Source: Halorubrum sp. CBA1229
Lineage (GTDB): Archaea; Halobacteriota; Halobacteria; Halobacteriales; Haloferacaceae
DNA: 64,000 nt
NCBI RefSeq assembly: GCF_003721435.2
Contig: NZ_CP054585.1
Span: forward strand, 1,116,001-1,180,000
Direction: 5' to 3'
A program made the position numbers and the translations under genes. This document shows positions 16,322 through 23,379 of the stretch, in pieces (positions within the stretch are counted from its first letter, which is position 1; every line of letters begins with the position of its first letter). The notes under the pieces were generated by a model. That model did not search any database, was not told the DNA's origin, and was given only the letters and a program-made list of their open reading frames with translations.

Positions 16322-16579
16322 ATGAGTCAAGCCACACTCGGCAGTGGCTCATACCGGAACTCGAACCTCTTCTCCGGGTACTACCTTGACGAGCGTGTCG
16401 ACGACCTCGACGACTGGGAGTCCGACGACTTGGGGAACTACCTGGAGACGAAGGAGCGCGCTGAGGAGCTCGACGCGAAGATCGAACAGACGGACGCGCT
16501 GATCGACAAGATCGTGTATGAGCTGTACGGGCTGACCGACGAGGAGATCGAGATCGTCGAAGAGGCGGTCAGGGAGTAG
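16322..16579 (+). pseudogene. C-terminal stub of a type IIG restriction-modification methylase
   Basis: 85 residues. The end of the chain, ELDAKIEQTDALIDKIVYEL then YGLTDEEIEIVEEAV, is the characteristic C-terminus of haloarchaeal Eco57I/PglX-type methylases, where these helices follow the target-recognition domain. Full-length enzymes exceed 900 residues and neither methylase nor nuclease motifs occur nearby. An ATG exists at 16322, so a short product is possible, but it would be a fragment. Confidence 0.6.
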
Positions 16580-17023
16580 GCGGTTTTCCGGGGGTTTCGT
16601 TGATCGACCGCGGAGGCGGTGGGGTATCTTAGAATCTGTGGCCTTAGCCACACCCCTAACCGCCAACCGACCCCCCGGCGTCGGTTCGGCGTCGACGAGG
16701 TGCTCGTCGAGTCCGAATCCGCACTTGTGTTGCGGTCGAGATCGTCACGAGCCCGCCGGTCGGGAGGGTCGATCGCGGCGAAAACCGTCGCAAAAAGAGG
16801 ATCAGCGTAGTGTTGCCACTCACGAGGTGCCGTACTATCGGAGCGTCTGGCCTCTCCCCCACGCGCCCCGCACCGGCCGGATTTTCGGTTCCCACGTCGT
16901 CACAGTAGTGCGTCACCGCTTCCTCAAGCCGCCCCGGGTCGCGACCGGCGTCGCTCATGGCTCGAAATACGGACTCGCGGGGGTCCCGTGAACGGGACCA
17001 CGCGAGGGAACGAACGAAGTGAG
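16580..17023. other. 444-bp stretch without a supported gene; hairpin and att-like copy
   Basis: It holds GGACTCGCGGGG at 16971-16982, a 12-bp copy of the attachment core, then a perfect hairpin with GGTCCCG and CGGGACC arms at about 16982-16999 (TGAA loop). A leftward open frame from ATG 16957 to 16656 exists but has no convincing protein features. Confidence 0.45.
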
Positions 17024-17037
17024 TGGACTCGCGGGGA
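17024..17037. repeat. attL candidate
   Basis: TGGACTCGCGGGGA is identical to the 3' end of tRNA-Ala at 36259-36272 and differs in the bases on both sides. It lies 65 bp from the end of the integrase gene, the usual place for an attachment site in tRNA-targeting haloarchaeal elements. A 12-bp copy lies 53 bp to its left. Confidence 0.75.
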
Positions 17038-17101
17038 AGGTTATGTACGGGTTTGCTGTGTCTTCTCTGTAACTTATCGGCCGTAGTGTCGATGGTAGCG
17101 T

Positions 17102-18109
17102 TCATGACTGACTGGGGATCTCGTCCTTCCGGACGGACATCTTCTCGCGGTTCGTTCGAACGTCGTAGTGGCGATACAGCACCTTCAGCGAGACGTTCAT
17201 GCGCTCGCTGACGGCGTCGGGGTCGGTGCCGAGGCGCAGGTGTTCGGAGATCGCGGACCGGCGCCACGCGTGAGGGCCGCGTTTGACATCGCAGTAGCCG
17301 GGGTGTCGCGTCCCCTGGCACTCCTCGATGTCGCGATCGATCGGACACTCCCCGGTCATCTCGCAGGTCCGCGTGAGCCGGTAGCAGTTGTCCGTAATCG
17401 TCGTCTTGTGAATCCGACCGTTCCGAGTCGTTAGCAGCGGCTCGCGGCCGTGCTCGTCGGTCTTGTCGATCCGGCGGTCCGTGACGTAGTCCGCGACGAT
17501 CTGGTACCACGTCGGACCGAGGTAGACCATCCGCTCGCCGTCGTTCCCGTTCTTGAGCTTCGTGCCCTCGTCCGGCCGGTGCCGGATGTCGATCGCGTCC
17601 TCCTCCGGTCGGAGGTCGCCCACGTCGAGGGAGTGCAGCGACCCGCGCCGCATCCCGGTGCGCCACAGGAGCGCGGCGAGCGCGTGATCGCGGCTCGCGT
17701 AGTCGTGCCGGTCCAGATACGCGAGGATCCGCTTCACGCGGTCCGGCTCGATCACCGTGTCCGAGGCCTCCGCGCCGTCGGGTAGCTCGGGTGCCTGAAG
17801 CTTCTCGGCGAGGCCCTCCCGGACGGCGTCCGTGTTGGCCGCCCACCGGAGGAACACGCGGATCGTCGAGAGCTGCTTTTGCAAGGTGATCGGCGCGATC
17901 TGGTCGCGGCGCCACGCGACGAAGTCCGACAGGTCGCGGCCCGTCAGGTCGTTGAGGTCGTCGATGCCGGCCTCTTCGCACCAATCGAGCCAGACGCCCA
18001 TCCGGTGAACCGCGTTGTCGTAGGTCGCGTCCCGCCACCTCGGCGCCCGGTGTGCGAGGAAGCGGTCGGCGCCGTCCTCCGGCTCCATCGGGATCAGGTC
18101 GTTGTTCAC
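17102..18109 (-). CDS. int: tyrosine recombinase/integrase of the element
   Basis: 335 residues. A SAM-like core-binding domain (20-105) precedes the catalytic domain. Active-site residues visible: Arg-154 in TGMRRGSL, Lys-184/186 in EGTKLKNG, His-280/Arg-283 in HAWRRS, His-314 and the nucleophile Tyr-315 in LYRHYDVRT. Four Cys (249, 255, 264, 273) before HAWRR suggest a zinc-binding insert, common in haloarchaeal integrases. It should catalyse integration and excision at tRNA-Ala. The gene overlaps the upstream microgene by 4 bp, so it belongs to the operon starting at 19061. Confidence 0.93.
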   Translation of the reverse strand: MNNDLIPMEPEDGADRFLAHRAPRWRDATYDNAVHRMGVWLDWCEEAGIDDLNDLTGRDLSDFVAWRRDQIAPITLQKQLSTIRVFLRWAANTDAVREGLAEKLQAPELPDGAEASDTVIEPDRVKRILAYLDRHDYASRDHALAALLWRTGMRRGSLHSLDVGDLRPEEDAIDIRHRPDEGTKLKNGNDGERMVYLGPTWYQIVADYVTDRRIDKTDEHGREPLLTTRNGRIHKTTITDNCYRLTRTCEMTGECPIDRDIEECQGTRHPGYCDVKRGPHAWRRSAISEHLRLGTDPDAVSERMNVSLKVLYRHYDVRTNREKMSVRKDEIPSQS

Positions 18110-18342
18110 GCCTCACCTCCGAGCTGGCTCTGGTCGTCGGCGAGTCGACGGCCGCGTTCGGGCTCGATTTCGCGAAAGTCGTCGGCCCAGTCCTCCATCT
18201 CGGCGCGCAGCTCGGCGACGCGCTGGGTCAGGATCTCCAGCGTCGGCGCCGTCACCTTCGTCGTGATCTTGTCCCGGTCGTTGGTGCCGGTTCCGCGAGT
18301 GATCACGACCTTCGTCTCGAACAGCTCCTCGTCGTCGCTCAC
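18106..18342 (-). CDS. small protein before int (DUF7389-like)
   Basis: 78 residues from a GTG at 18342 (MSDDEELFETKVVITRGTGT). The strand ETKVVITRGTGTNDRDKITTKVTA followed by a long helix (ILTQRVAELRAEMEDWADDF) is typical of a small family found beside haloarchaeal integrases. It overlaps both neighbours by 4 bp. It may act as an excisionase-like accessory or a regulator; that is only inference from position. Confidence 0.6.
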   Translation of the reverse strand: MSDDEELFETKVVITRGTGTNDRDKITTKVTAPTLEILTQRVAELRAEMEDWADDFREIEPERGRRLADDQSQLGGEA

Positions 18343-18479
18343 GGCGTGACCGCCCCCGTTGCGACGGTGTGACCGTCTTCCTTGCGGTCGTGGGCGTCGA
18401 CGGCGCGATCGGCGGCCGCTTCCGAGGGTGCGATCCCCTCGAAGCAGCAATCGCGACAGACGACGTGAACTCGGGTCAT
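18339..18479 (-). CDS. 46-aa zinc-finger microprotein
   Basis: ATG at 18479, TGA overlapping the next GTG. MTRVHVVCRDCCFEG carries CxxC, and two His residues near the end (AHDRKEDGHTV) complete a C2H2-like site. Similar CR.C.FE..(x)n..A..H...H.V proteins are frequent on haloarchaeal elements and probably bind DNA or protein. Confidence 0.6.
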   Translation of the reverse strand: MTRVHVVCRDCCFEGIAPSEAAADRAVDAHDRKEDGHTVATGAVTP

Positions 18480-18637
18480 GCAACCACCTCGCCGGTCTTG
18501 AACTCGGTGCCTGAGATCCCGGCCTGCCGGCGCGCCATGTCGACGAGCGCCGCGTCCGTCGCGGTCACGTCGGCCTCGACGTCCTCGGTGTGCGTCCCGC
18601 GGTCGGACCGCAGTTTGACGGTCGCGGACCGGCTCAT
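18476..18637 (-). CDS. 53-aa microprotein
   Basis: ATG at 18637 to TGA at 18476-18478, overlapping the zinc-finger gene by 4 bp. MSRSATVKLRSDRGTHTEDV and TATDAALVDMARRQAGISG suggest a beta strand followed by two helices. Family not recognised. Coding status rests on its place in an unbroken chain of 4-bp overlaps. Confidence 0.5.
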   Translation of the reverse strand: MSRSATVKLRSDRGTHTEDVEADVTATDAALVDMARRQAGISGTEFKTGEVVA

Positions 18638-18798
18638 CTCCGGCCCTCCACCGCCTGCCTGACAGTCGCGCCGTCGACGCGGCCCGCGAGCACGTCCCGA
18701 GCGTCGAAGTGCGACGCCGCTCTTCTGTCGCCGGATTTTTGACCCGCGCTCTCCTCGTTCTGGCCGGGGCTGCTGGGGATCTCAGTGGAATGGGACAT
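18634..18798 (-). CDS. 54-aa microprotein
   Basis: ATG at 18798 to TGA at 18634-18636. A polar Ser/Gln-rich leader is followed by HFDARDVLAGRVDGATVRQAV, a short helical motif. Its ATG shares one base with the TAA of the upstream ribbon-helix-helix gene, and its stop overlaps the next start. Family not recognised. Confidence 0.5.
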   Translation of the reverse strand: MSHSTEIPSSPGQNEESAGQKSGDRRAASHFDARDVLAGRVDGATVRQAVEGRR

Positions 18799-19061
18799 TA
18801 AGCGGCCCCCTCATCGACTTCGATTTCTACGAACGACTCGCCGCCGATAGCGCCGCGGTTACGCGGATCGCACTCCGAGGGGTCGTTCGCGAACTGTTCG
18901 ACGTAGAGATCGAGCGCTTCCCGAACGACCTCCGAGGGCGTCACCGGATCACCGGGGCGCGACAATTCAAACGCGATCTGGTTAACCTCCATTTTCCGGC
19001 GATCTGAAAGCTGTACGTTTATTCGAGTCCGCTGTTGGCCGCCTTGGTTGGCTTGTGCCAT
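18798..19061 (-). CDS. ribbon-helix-helix regulator heading the int operon
   Basis: 87 residues from the ATG at 19061, which has GGAGGT five bases upstream. RTRINVQLSDRRKMEVNQIAFEL is the strand and first helix, and VTPSEVVREALDLYVEQFA the second helix, of a CopG-type domain; the tail is acidic. It is divergent from a second ribbon-helix-helix gene across a 104-bp AT-rich spacer containing inverted GTAACAC repeats. It is the likely repressor of the int operon, its partner, or both. Confidence 0.75.
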   Translation of the reverse strand: MAQANQGGQQRTRINVQLSDRRKMEVNQIAFELSRPGDPVTPSEVVREALDLYVEQFANDPSECDPRNRGAIGGESFVEIEVDEGAA

Positions 19062-19072
19062 GCAAGACCTCC

Positions 19073-19151
19073 GTAACACTGTATTACAATAAAACTGGTG
19101 TATAGTGATTCAATAACACATATTCATAACACCAATATTACGGTGTTACAG
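19073..19151. promoter_or_regulatory. divergent promoter with inverted GTAACAC operators
   Basis: GTAACACTGTATTAC begins at 19073, and ATTACGGTGTTAC ends at 19149, its near reverse complement. AATAACAC and ATAACACC lie between. The spacer is far more AT-rich than its surroundings and separates two divergent regulator genes, so it probably holds both promoters and the lysis/lysogeny-type switch of the element. Confidence 0.65.
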
Positions 19152-19165
19152 TCTCACCTGAATAC

Positions 19166-19420
19166 ATGGGACAGACAAGCCTCCGGCTTGATGACGAGTT
19201 AGAGGCTCAAATCGAGTCCGAGCTATCCTACGGGGACAGTAAGAGCGAGTGGATCCGGCACGCAATCAAAATGCGCCAACAAGTTGATCCCATCCTAGAC
19301 GAGGCCTACGAGTCTTACCAGCGGGAGGAGCGGCTTGAACTCGTCGAGGCGGCCGTGCGGAAGGAGGTCGATCGGCGAAAGCGCGAAGTCGGCAACGGCA
19401 ACGGAGGGGGCGGTCGGTGA
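19166..19420 (+). CDS. second ribbon-helix-helix regulator
   Basis: 84 residues. MGQTSLRLDDELEAQIESEL and DSKSEWIRHAIKMRQQVD form the strand-helix-helix of a CopG domain, followed by a basic/acidic helix and a Gly/Asn-rich tail. It is one of the few rightward genes in the element, transcribed away from the int operon. Its stop overlaps the next start by 4 bp. Confidence 0.75.
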   Translation: MGQTSLRLDDELEAQIESELSYGDSKSEWIRHAIKMRQQVDPILDEAYESYQREERLELVEAAVRKEVDRRKREVGNGNGGGGR

Positions 19421-19653
19421 CCCTCACCGAAGCCTATCGCGAGGATCTCCGCGAGTTGGTCGACCTCCTCGGCGAGCGCGGCGTCTTCCGCCCCGGTGAG
19501 CGCGAGGCGTGGATGGAGGGAGTCGAGGAGGCAGACCACTACTCGACGCTGAAGTACACGAACGAGTCGCTGCTAGAGGCGATGAGCGAGCGCGACGGCG
19601 TCGACGAAGTGATCACCGAGCATACCAACCCCGAAACGAAGCAGTTTGTGTGA
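19417..19653 (+). CDS. 78-aa protein coupled to the RHH regulator
   Basis: GTG at 19417 overlaps the preceding TGA. The chain [45 protein letters not shown] is helical and acidic. No family recognised. Position suggests a modulator of the ribbon-helix-helix protein, in the manner of a toxin-antitoxin or repressor-antirepressor pair. Confidence 0.55.
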   Translation: MTLTEAYREDLRELVDLLGERGVFRPGEREAWMEGVEEADHYSTLKYTNESLLEAMSERDGVDEVITEHTNPETKQFV

Positions 19654-20087
19654 TATATCTTGACCGAAAGTATCTGGGAAAATTACCATTCTACCCAGAT
19701 TCTCCTTTCATCGAAGAGGAATATTATTTTGTGGTGATGAAGAACTCACGTCTGACCAAATATACGGAGGGCGTTACTGAAGGCTCAAGATACAAACCTA
19801 AATGGTTGTCAGATGTAGTCTACGTCTCGGTTTGGATGTACTTTTTACACCATATTTCACTTATACTTTACTCGACAGAAATTGCTTCATTCACGATTGC
19901 AGTGTGGCTCGCAAATACTGGATCACTCTATTATGCCATTTTTGTGGGTGTAATCGGTGCTATAGTAACATCAAAGATTTCTCAGATACAAACAGTGGTG
20001 AAATCTCTTAGTATCGCCGATTCGAAAGTTCAAGAGCACAAAAGAGAGCGAGAGGACGAAAAAAGACGAAAGAGACGAATGAGGTGA
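19650..20087 (+). CDS. two-TM membrane protein, AT-rich
   Basis: 145 residues if started at the GTG (19650) that overlaps the previous stop; 116 if started at the ATG at 19737. Two hydrophobic helices (VVYVSVWMYFLHHISLILY and ASFTIAVWLANTGSLYYAIF, with a third segment near GVIGAIVTS) precede a strongly basic C-terminal tail rich in Lys and Arg. Base composition is AT-rich compared with neighbours. Could be a superinfection-exclusion or membrane-effector protein, but this is inference from lysogenic position. Confidence 0.6.
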   Translation: MIYLDRKYLGKLPFYPDSPFIEEEYYFVVMKNSRLTKYTEGVTEGSRYKPKWLSDVVYVSVWMYFLHHISLILYSTEIASFTIAVWLANTGSLYYAIFVGVIGAIVTSKISQIQTVVKSLSIADSKVQEHKREREDEKRRKRRMR

Positions 20088-20157
20088 TCTTGCCTCTGAT
20101 TACTCTCTCTGCTATGGTTCTCCAGAACGCCGAGAGCGCCGCGTGAGCGGCGCGCGT

Positions 20158-20358
20158 CTACTCCGAGGGTCTGACTGCATCCGTGAGCGGCGCGACTCGC
20201 GTCGACGCCAGCCACGCCCCCGTCTGCACCTCTCGTAGCTCTTGCCCCTCTCGCCCGCCCGGCCGCTTGTCCATCGTCACCGCGTGGTCGGCGTCGACGG
20301 CCGGCGGGTGGTCGGGCGCGACCTCCCAGCTCGCGAGACAGACGAATGGGTACCGCAT
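20158..20358 (-). CDS. 66-aa protein at the end of the structural block
   Basis: ATG at 20358 overlaps the upstream TGA. The N-terminus (MRYPFVCLASWEVAP) is followed by a polar segment with DADHAVTMDKRPG. No family recognised. It is the last gene of the leftward structural series. Confidence 0.5.
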   Translation of the reverse strand: MRYPFVCLASWEVAPDHPPAVDADHAVTMDKRPGGREGQELREVQTGAWLASTRVAPLTDAVRPSE

Positions 20359-20669
20359 CACTCCCCCCGCTCCTCGATCCGCTTCACGATCGGGTAGACG
20401 AAGCGCGTCCAGAGTTCATCGAGCGGCGTCGGGAGCACGGTCGCATGCTCGATCGCGTCGTCGATGGAGACGAGCCAGCCGAGCCCGCCGAACGCCAACG
20501 ACACGAGCGTCAGCGCCGCGCCGATCGTCGGGTAGTAGGGCCAGATCGAGGCGAACGCGAAGATCGCGCCGCCGCCGGCGACGAGCTGCATCAGCATCCC
20601 GAGGTACATGTGGTGCGGCGCGAACACGGCGCCGTCCGGCTCGTCCTCGGGGTCGAACAGGTCACTCAT
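20358..20669 (-). CDS. two-TM membrane protein, putative virion membrane component
   Basis: 103 residues. After a short acidic start, two helices (MYLGMLMQLVAGGGAIFAFA and TIGAALTLVSLAFGGLGWLV) form a hairpin, then an amphipathic tail. It overlaps the neighbours on both sides. Small hairpin proteins of this kind populate the inner membrane of SH1-like virions, which makes this a plausible role. Confidence 0.6.
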   Translation of the reverse strand: MSDLFDPEDEPDGAVFAPHHMYLGMLMQLVAGGGAIFAFASIWPYYPTIGAALTLVSLAFGGLGWLVSIDDAIEHATVLPTPLDELWTRFVYPIVKRIEERGE

Positions 20670-20895
20670 CGGTCGCGCCCTCCTCGACGCCCTCGCTCGC
20701 CGCTTCGAGCGCCTCGGTCTCCTCCATCCCCGGCGGGGGCTTGTAGGGCAGCTTCGAGGCGACCACGCGGCCGAACCCCTGCAACCGCTCGCCAGCGTAT
20801 CCGCCCGGCGTGAACGTGCCGGCGATGTAGGCGATCAGGACGGCCGCGGCCGCCGGGAGGTTCCCGCCGACCGAGCCGCCGATAGCGTCGATCAC
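20662..20895 (-). CDS. small single-TM protein, putative virion component
   Basis: 77 residues: one helix GNLPAAAAVLIAYIAGTF, then a soluble tail ending in an acidic helix. Overlaps the following gene by 8 bp and the preceding one by 4 bp. Family not recognised. Confidence 0.55.
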   Translation of the reverse strand: MIDAIGGSVGGNLPAAAAVLIAYIAGTFTPGGYAGERLQGFGRVVASKLPYKPPPGMEETEALEAASEGVEEGATDE

Positions 20896-21098
20896 AGCAG
20901 GCCCTCCTCTTCAAGCGCCTCCTCGTGCTTCGAGACCTTCGGCACGAGACCGTTCCACTCGTCGATGTTGTCGGCGCCGTAGAGCGCCCGCTCGTGCCGC
21001 TTCACGGCCCGGTACATCCCGAACGCCGACCCGGCCGTGACGATCGCGGCCGTCGCCGTCACCGTCGCCGCCGCCGGAACGAGGATCCCGCCCGTCAC
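20892..21098 (-). CDS. small single-TM protein
   Basis: 68 residues from a GTG at 21098 that overlaps the upstream TGA by 4 bp. An N-terminal Ala/Thr-rich helix (LVPAAATVTATAAIVTAGSAF) is followed by a charged helix with YRAVKRHERALYG and a glutamate-rich end. Family not recognised; likely membrane anchored. Confidence 0.55.
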   Translation of the reverse strand: MTGGILVPAAATVTATAAIVTAGSAFGMYRAVKRHERALYGADNIDEWNGLVPKVSKHEEALEEEGLL

Positions 21099-21541
21099 GC
21101 CGGGACCACCCCGCCGACCACCGACCAGAGCGGCCGCGTGTAGGTGTAGGCGACCCCGGCGAGCACGACCGAGCCGAGGCCCCACGCCCAGAGCGGCACG
21201 ACCTCCCAGATCCGATCGAGCACCGAGAGGCCCGCGTCGGCCGCTGCGTCGGCGGCGTCGTCGACGTTGTCGGAGTGGGCCTCGGTCCACGTGAGTCCGC
21301 CCACGTCGGGCGTCGCGGTCGGGTCCTCGTCGACGTCGGCGCCGGTCGCGTCGGTCGCGGGCGCCGTGCCGGCGACGTTCCCCGTGTCCACGTCGATCGT
21401 GGAGCCCTCACCGGCGCTCGTGAGTTCCTCGCCGTCGAGGCGGCCGCTGCGGCGCTCGAACTCCTCCGGGAGCCGGGTGAGGCGCTCCCACGCCGTCATC
21501 TCTTCCCACTCCGCATCGGTCCAGGGCTCGCTCTCGCTCAT
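21095..21541 (-). CDS. acidic protein with C-terminal membrane anchor
   Basis: 148 residues from the ATG at 21541. The N-terminal 45 residues are helical and acidic (PWTDAEWEEMTAWERLTRLPEEF), the middle is a disordered Asp/Thr/Ala region, and the C-terminus has one helix (LWAWGLGSVVLAGVAYTYT). Overlaps both neighbours by 4 bp. Family not recognised; likely virion membrane protein. Confidence 0.55.
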   Translation of the reverse strand: MSESEPWTDAEWEEMTAWERLTRLPEEFERRSGRLDGEELTSAGEGSTIDVDTGNVAGTAPATDATGADVDEDPTATPDVGGLTWTEAHSDNVDDAADAAADAGLSVLDRIWEVVPLWAWGLGSVVLAGVAYTYTRPLWSVVGGVVPA

Positions 21542-22401
21542 CCGTTCGACTCCATGTAGTAGAGCGCGCCGCCGCCAGCCGCGAGCAGCGCGACACCCCC
21601 GAGCACCGGCGTCAGCCCACCGCCGTCGGACGACCCGCCGAGCTGGTCGGGGACGGGTAGCGACTCCATCAGCGCGCCCATGTCCTCCTCGAAGGCCGCC
21701 CGCTGCTCGGCGAGCGCGTTGTTGATCTGTTCCTCCACACCGGCGTTCGGGTCCTCCTGAGCCTGCGCCCATTCGTCATCCTCGGGGTCGACGCGCCCGC
21801 CGCCGGTGACGTCGGATGCATCGCCGCTGTCGCTCTCCCAGTTAGTCGGGTCCTGTCGCGGGTCGTTGAGGTAGTCGTCGGCCTCGGACGAATCCTGCAC
21901 GTTATCGCTGCTGTCGTCGTCACCCCACCCGCTACCGCCGCTGTCATCGTCCACGGTCCCGCCGCCGGTCACGTCCTCGGAGTCGCCGCTGTCGCTGTCC
22001 CAATTGTCCGGGTCCTGACGCGGGTCGTTCAGATAGTCGTCCGAATCCGAGGAGTCCGTCACCGTCGACGTGCTCCCGCCGTCGTCGTCACTGCTGTCGT
22101 CGTCTCCCCACCCACTCCCGCCGCTGTCGTCGTCCACGGTCCCGCCGCCGGTCACGTCCTCGGAGTCCCCGCTGTCGCTCTCCCAGTTGTCCGAATCGGT
22201 TCGTGGGTCCGAATACTCGTAATCGCTGCTGTCCGTGACTGTCGAACCGCTCGACGTCCCGCCGCCGTCGTCGTCGTCATCACTCCCCCAGTCCGTGCTC
22301 CCGAAGTCGTCCGGGTCGTCGCTCACGTCGTAACTGCTCCCGCTGTCGTCATCGTCGTCCATCGCATCCGCGAGGTTGACGGTTCCGCCGTCGATCACCA
22401 T
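21538..22401 (-). CDS. repeat-rich acidic protein with C-terminal anchor
   Basis: 287 residues. Three near-identical units begin with DPR at residues 65, 126 and 180 and contain NW(E/D)SDSGD, then DVTGGG at 82, 143 and 197, and WGDDDSS. Outside them lies a helical stretch (EEQINNALAEQRAAFEEDM) and one C-terminal membrane helix (LGGVALLAAGGGALYYM). Such a chain could be an extended stalk projecting from the virion membrane. DNA of the units is also highly similar, so copy number may vary by recombination. Confidence 0.65.
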   Translation of the reverse strand: MVIDGGTVNLADAMDDDDDSGSSYDVSDDPDDFGSTDWGSDDDDDGGGTSSGSTVTDSSDYEYSDPRTDSDNWESDSGDSEDVTGGGTVDDDSGGSGWGDDDSSDDDGGSTSTVTDSSDSDDYLNDPRQDPDNWDSDSGDSEDVTGGGTVDDDSGGSGWGDDDSSDNVQDSSEADDYLNDPRQDPTNWESDSGDASDVTGGGRVDPEDDEWAQAQEDPNAGVEEQINNALAEQRAAFEEDMGALMESLPVPDQLGGSSDGGGLTPVLGGVALLAAGGGALYYMESNG

Positions 22402-22402
22402 C

Positions 22403-22477
22403 TCAGGCCACCCCCGCGCTGCCGCTGTTCAGACCGCCCGGTTCACCGCCGATCGTGGTTGTGTCTTTTTCGTACAT
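22403..22477 (-). CDS. 24-aa micro-ORF
   Basis: ATG at 22477 to TGA at 22403-22405, two bases before the ATG of the repeat-rich protein. Sequence begins MYEKDTTTIGGEPGG. Coding status is uncertain: it is kept because it precisely fills the gap in a gap-free gene series. It might instead serve translational coupling. Confidence 0.35.
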   Translation of the reverse strand: MYEKDTTTIGGEPGGLNSGSAGVA

Positions 22478-22478
22478 C

Positions 22479-22583
22479 TTACTGTGTTACGTCCTCGGCG
22501 GTCAGAACCTCCCAGATCACCGCGAGCGCCGTCTCGGTGTCACCCGAATCATAGGCGTCTCGGTCTGCTCTGTTGTATATCAT
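22479..22583 (-). CDS. 34-aa micro-ORF
   Basis: ATG at 22583 to TAA at 22479-22481. MIYNRADRDAYDSGDTETAL then AVIWEVLTAEDVTQ forms an acidic helix-rich peptide. Placed between the spike-like gene and the repeat-rich gene with only 1-10 bp spacing. Family not recognised. Confidence 0.45.
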   Translation of the reverse strand: MIYNRADRDAYDSGDTETALAVIWEVLTAEDVTQ

Positions 22584-22593
22584 CGTGTCTAAA

Positions 22594-23379
22594 TCAGGCA
22601 CTCAGGTCATAATCGACGTAATCGATCGTGTCGTCCGGACCACCGTCTCCGTTTCCGTTGGTCGATCGGATTATGACCTCGACCACTTCCCCCGCCTCGG
22701 TGTTCATCGAGACGGAACCACTCTTTATCTCAAACGTATCATCGGCGGTGAATATCACACCGTCCTGTGATACGCTGTTGTAGCTTTCCAGCCGTATACC
22801 GGCTCCGGGGTGGTTGTCGGGGTATCCACCGTCAGACCGGCCACGAGCGTCGTAGGTGGCACTTATCTGACTCCCGTCCGAGAGGACGTTAAACGTCTTG
22901 AATGTCTGTGATCCGTCGATGTAATCCCCTCCGGGGACCTGATCGCTGTAATTCTTTTTCGGGCCAAATGCGGCGGCAGCAGCCTCGGAGTCGGTGTACC
23001 GGCTGTGCGTGTCGCTCTCAGGGTTGTAGTCGGTCGCCTCGAACAGCCCGGTAACGTCTCCCGTCCGGCCGTTCACCGACTGAAGCGGCGCGAGGTCGGA
23101 CACGCGGCCGTCGCTCCGGTGGTCGCCCTCGGTCACGTCCGACAGATCCGTGTGCGACCCGCTGCCGGCGACCGCCGCGTGAGTGAAGTGCGTGTCTTCA
23201 CCGACCCCCGAAAGTTGCGAGTGGTCCGTAACGGTCTGCTCTGTCCACTCTGTACCGGTGTAGACGTAAGCGGCATCTTCATCGAGGTGATACAGGCTCT
23301 CCCCCTCCTCCGCGTCGGACGGGTAGAAGGTCTCTACGTAGTCGTATCCGCCGCCACCGCCCGATGAGATGGACGTCAT
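22594..23379 (-). CDS. spike/receptor-binding protein candidate
   Basis: 261 residues. A Gly/Ser-rich N-terminus, Tyr/Thr-rich beta segments (YHLDEDAAYVYTGTEW), a segment HTDLSDVTEGDH and then SVNGRTGDVTGL, a motif widespread in phage tail-fibre and spike proteins, followed by a beta-rich C-terminal domain. This suggests an elongated trimeric host-recognition protein. It sits after the capsid genes in the structural operon. The host receptor is unknown. Confidence 0.65.
   Translation of the reverse strand: MTSISSGGGGGYDYVETFYPSDAEEGESLYHLDEDAAYVYTGTEWTEQTVTDHSQLSGVGEDTHFTHAAVAGSGSHTDLSDVTEGDHRSDGRVSDLAPLQSVNGRTGDVTGLFEATDYNPESDTHSRYTDSEAAAAAFGPKKNYSDQVPGGDYIDGSQTFKTFNVLSDGSQISATYDARGRSDGGYPDNHPGAGIRLESYNSVSQDGVIFTADDTFEIKSGSVSMNTEAGEVVEVIIRSTNGNGDGGPDDTIDYVDYDLSA

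Larger units (their letters stand above)
12096..17023. other. accessory patchwork left of the provirus
   Basis: About 5 kb with several remnants, mixed orientation and AT-rich stretches (notably 15.53-16.3 kb), unlike the compact GC-rich core on the far side. It lies between core genes and attL of the provirus. Copies of the attachment-site core occur at 12132-12142 (11 bp), 16971-16982 (12 bp) and 17024-17037 (14 bp). Inference: repeated insertion and decay next to the same integration site. Confidence 0.55.

Noticed and set aside
16656-16957. Leftward frame from ATG 16957 (about 100 aa, MSDAGRDPGRLEEAV...)
   Set aside because: The C-terminal half is Arg-rich out-of-frame-looking sequence, with no family features or promoter. 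It may be a remnant, but this cannot be shown.
21538-22401. The three-unit repeat as a CRISPR-like array
   Set aside because: The units are long, in frame, adjacent to a membrane helix and lack short palindromic repeats with unique spacers. They are protein repeats.
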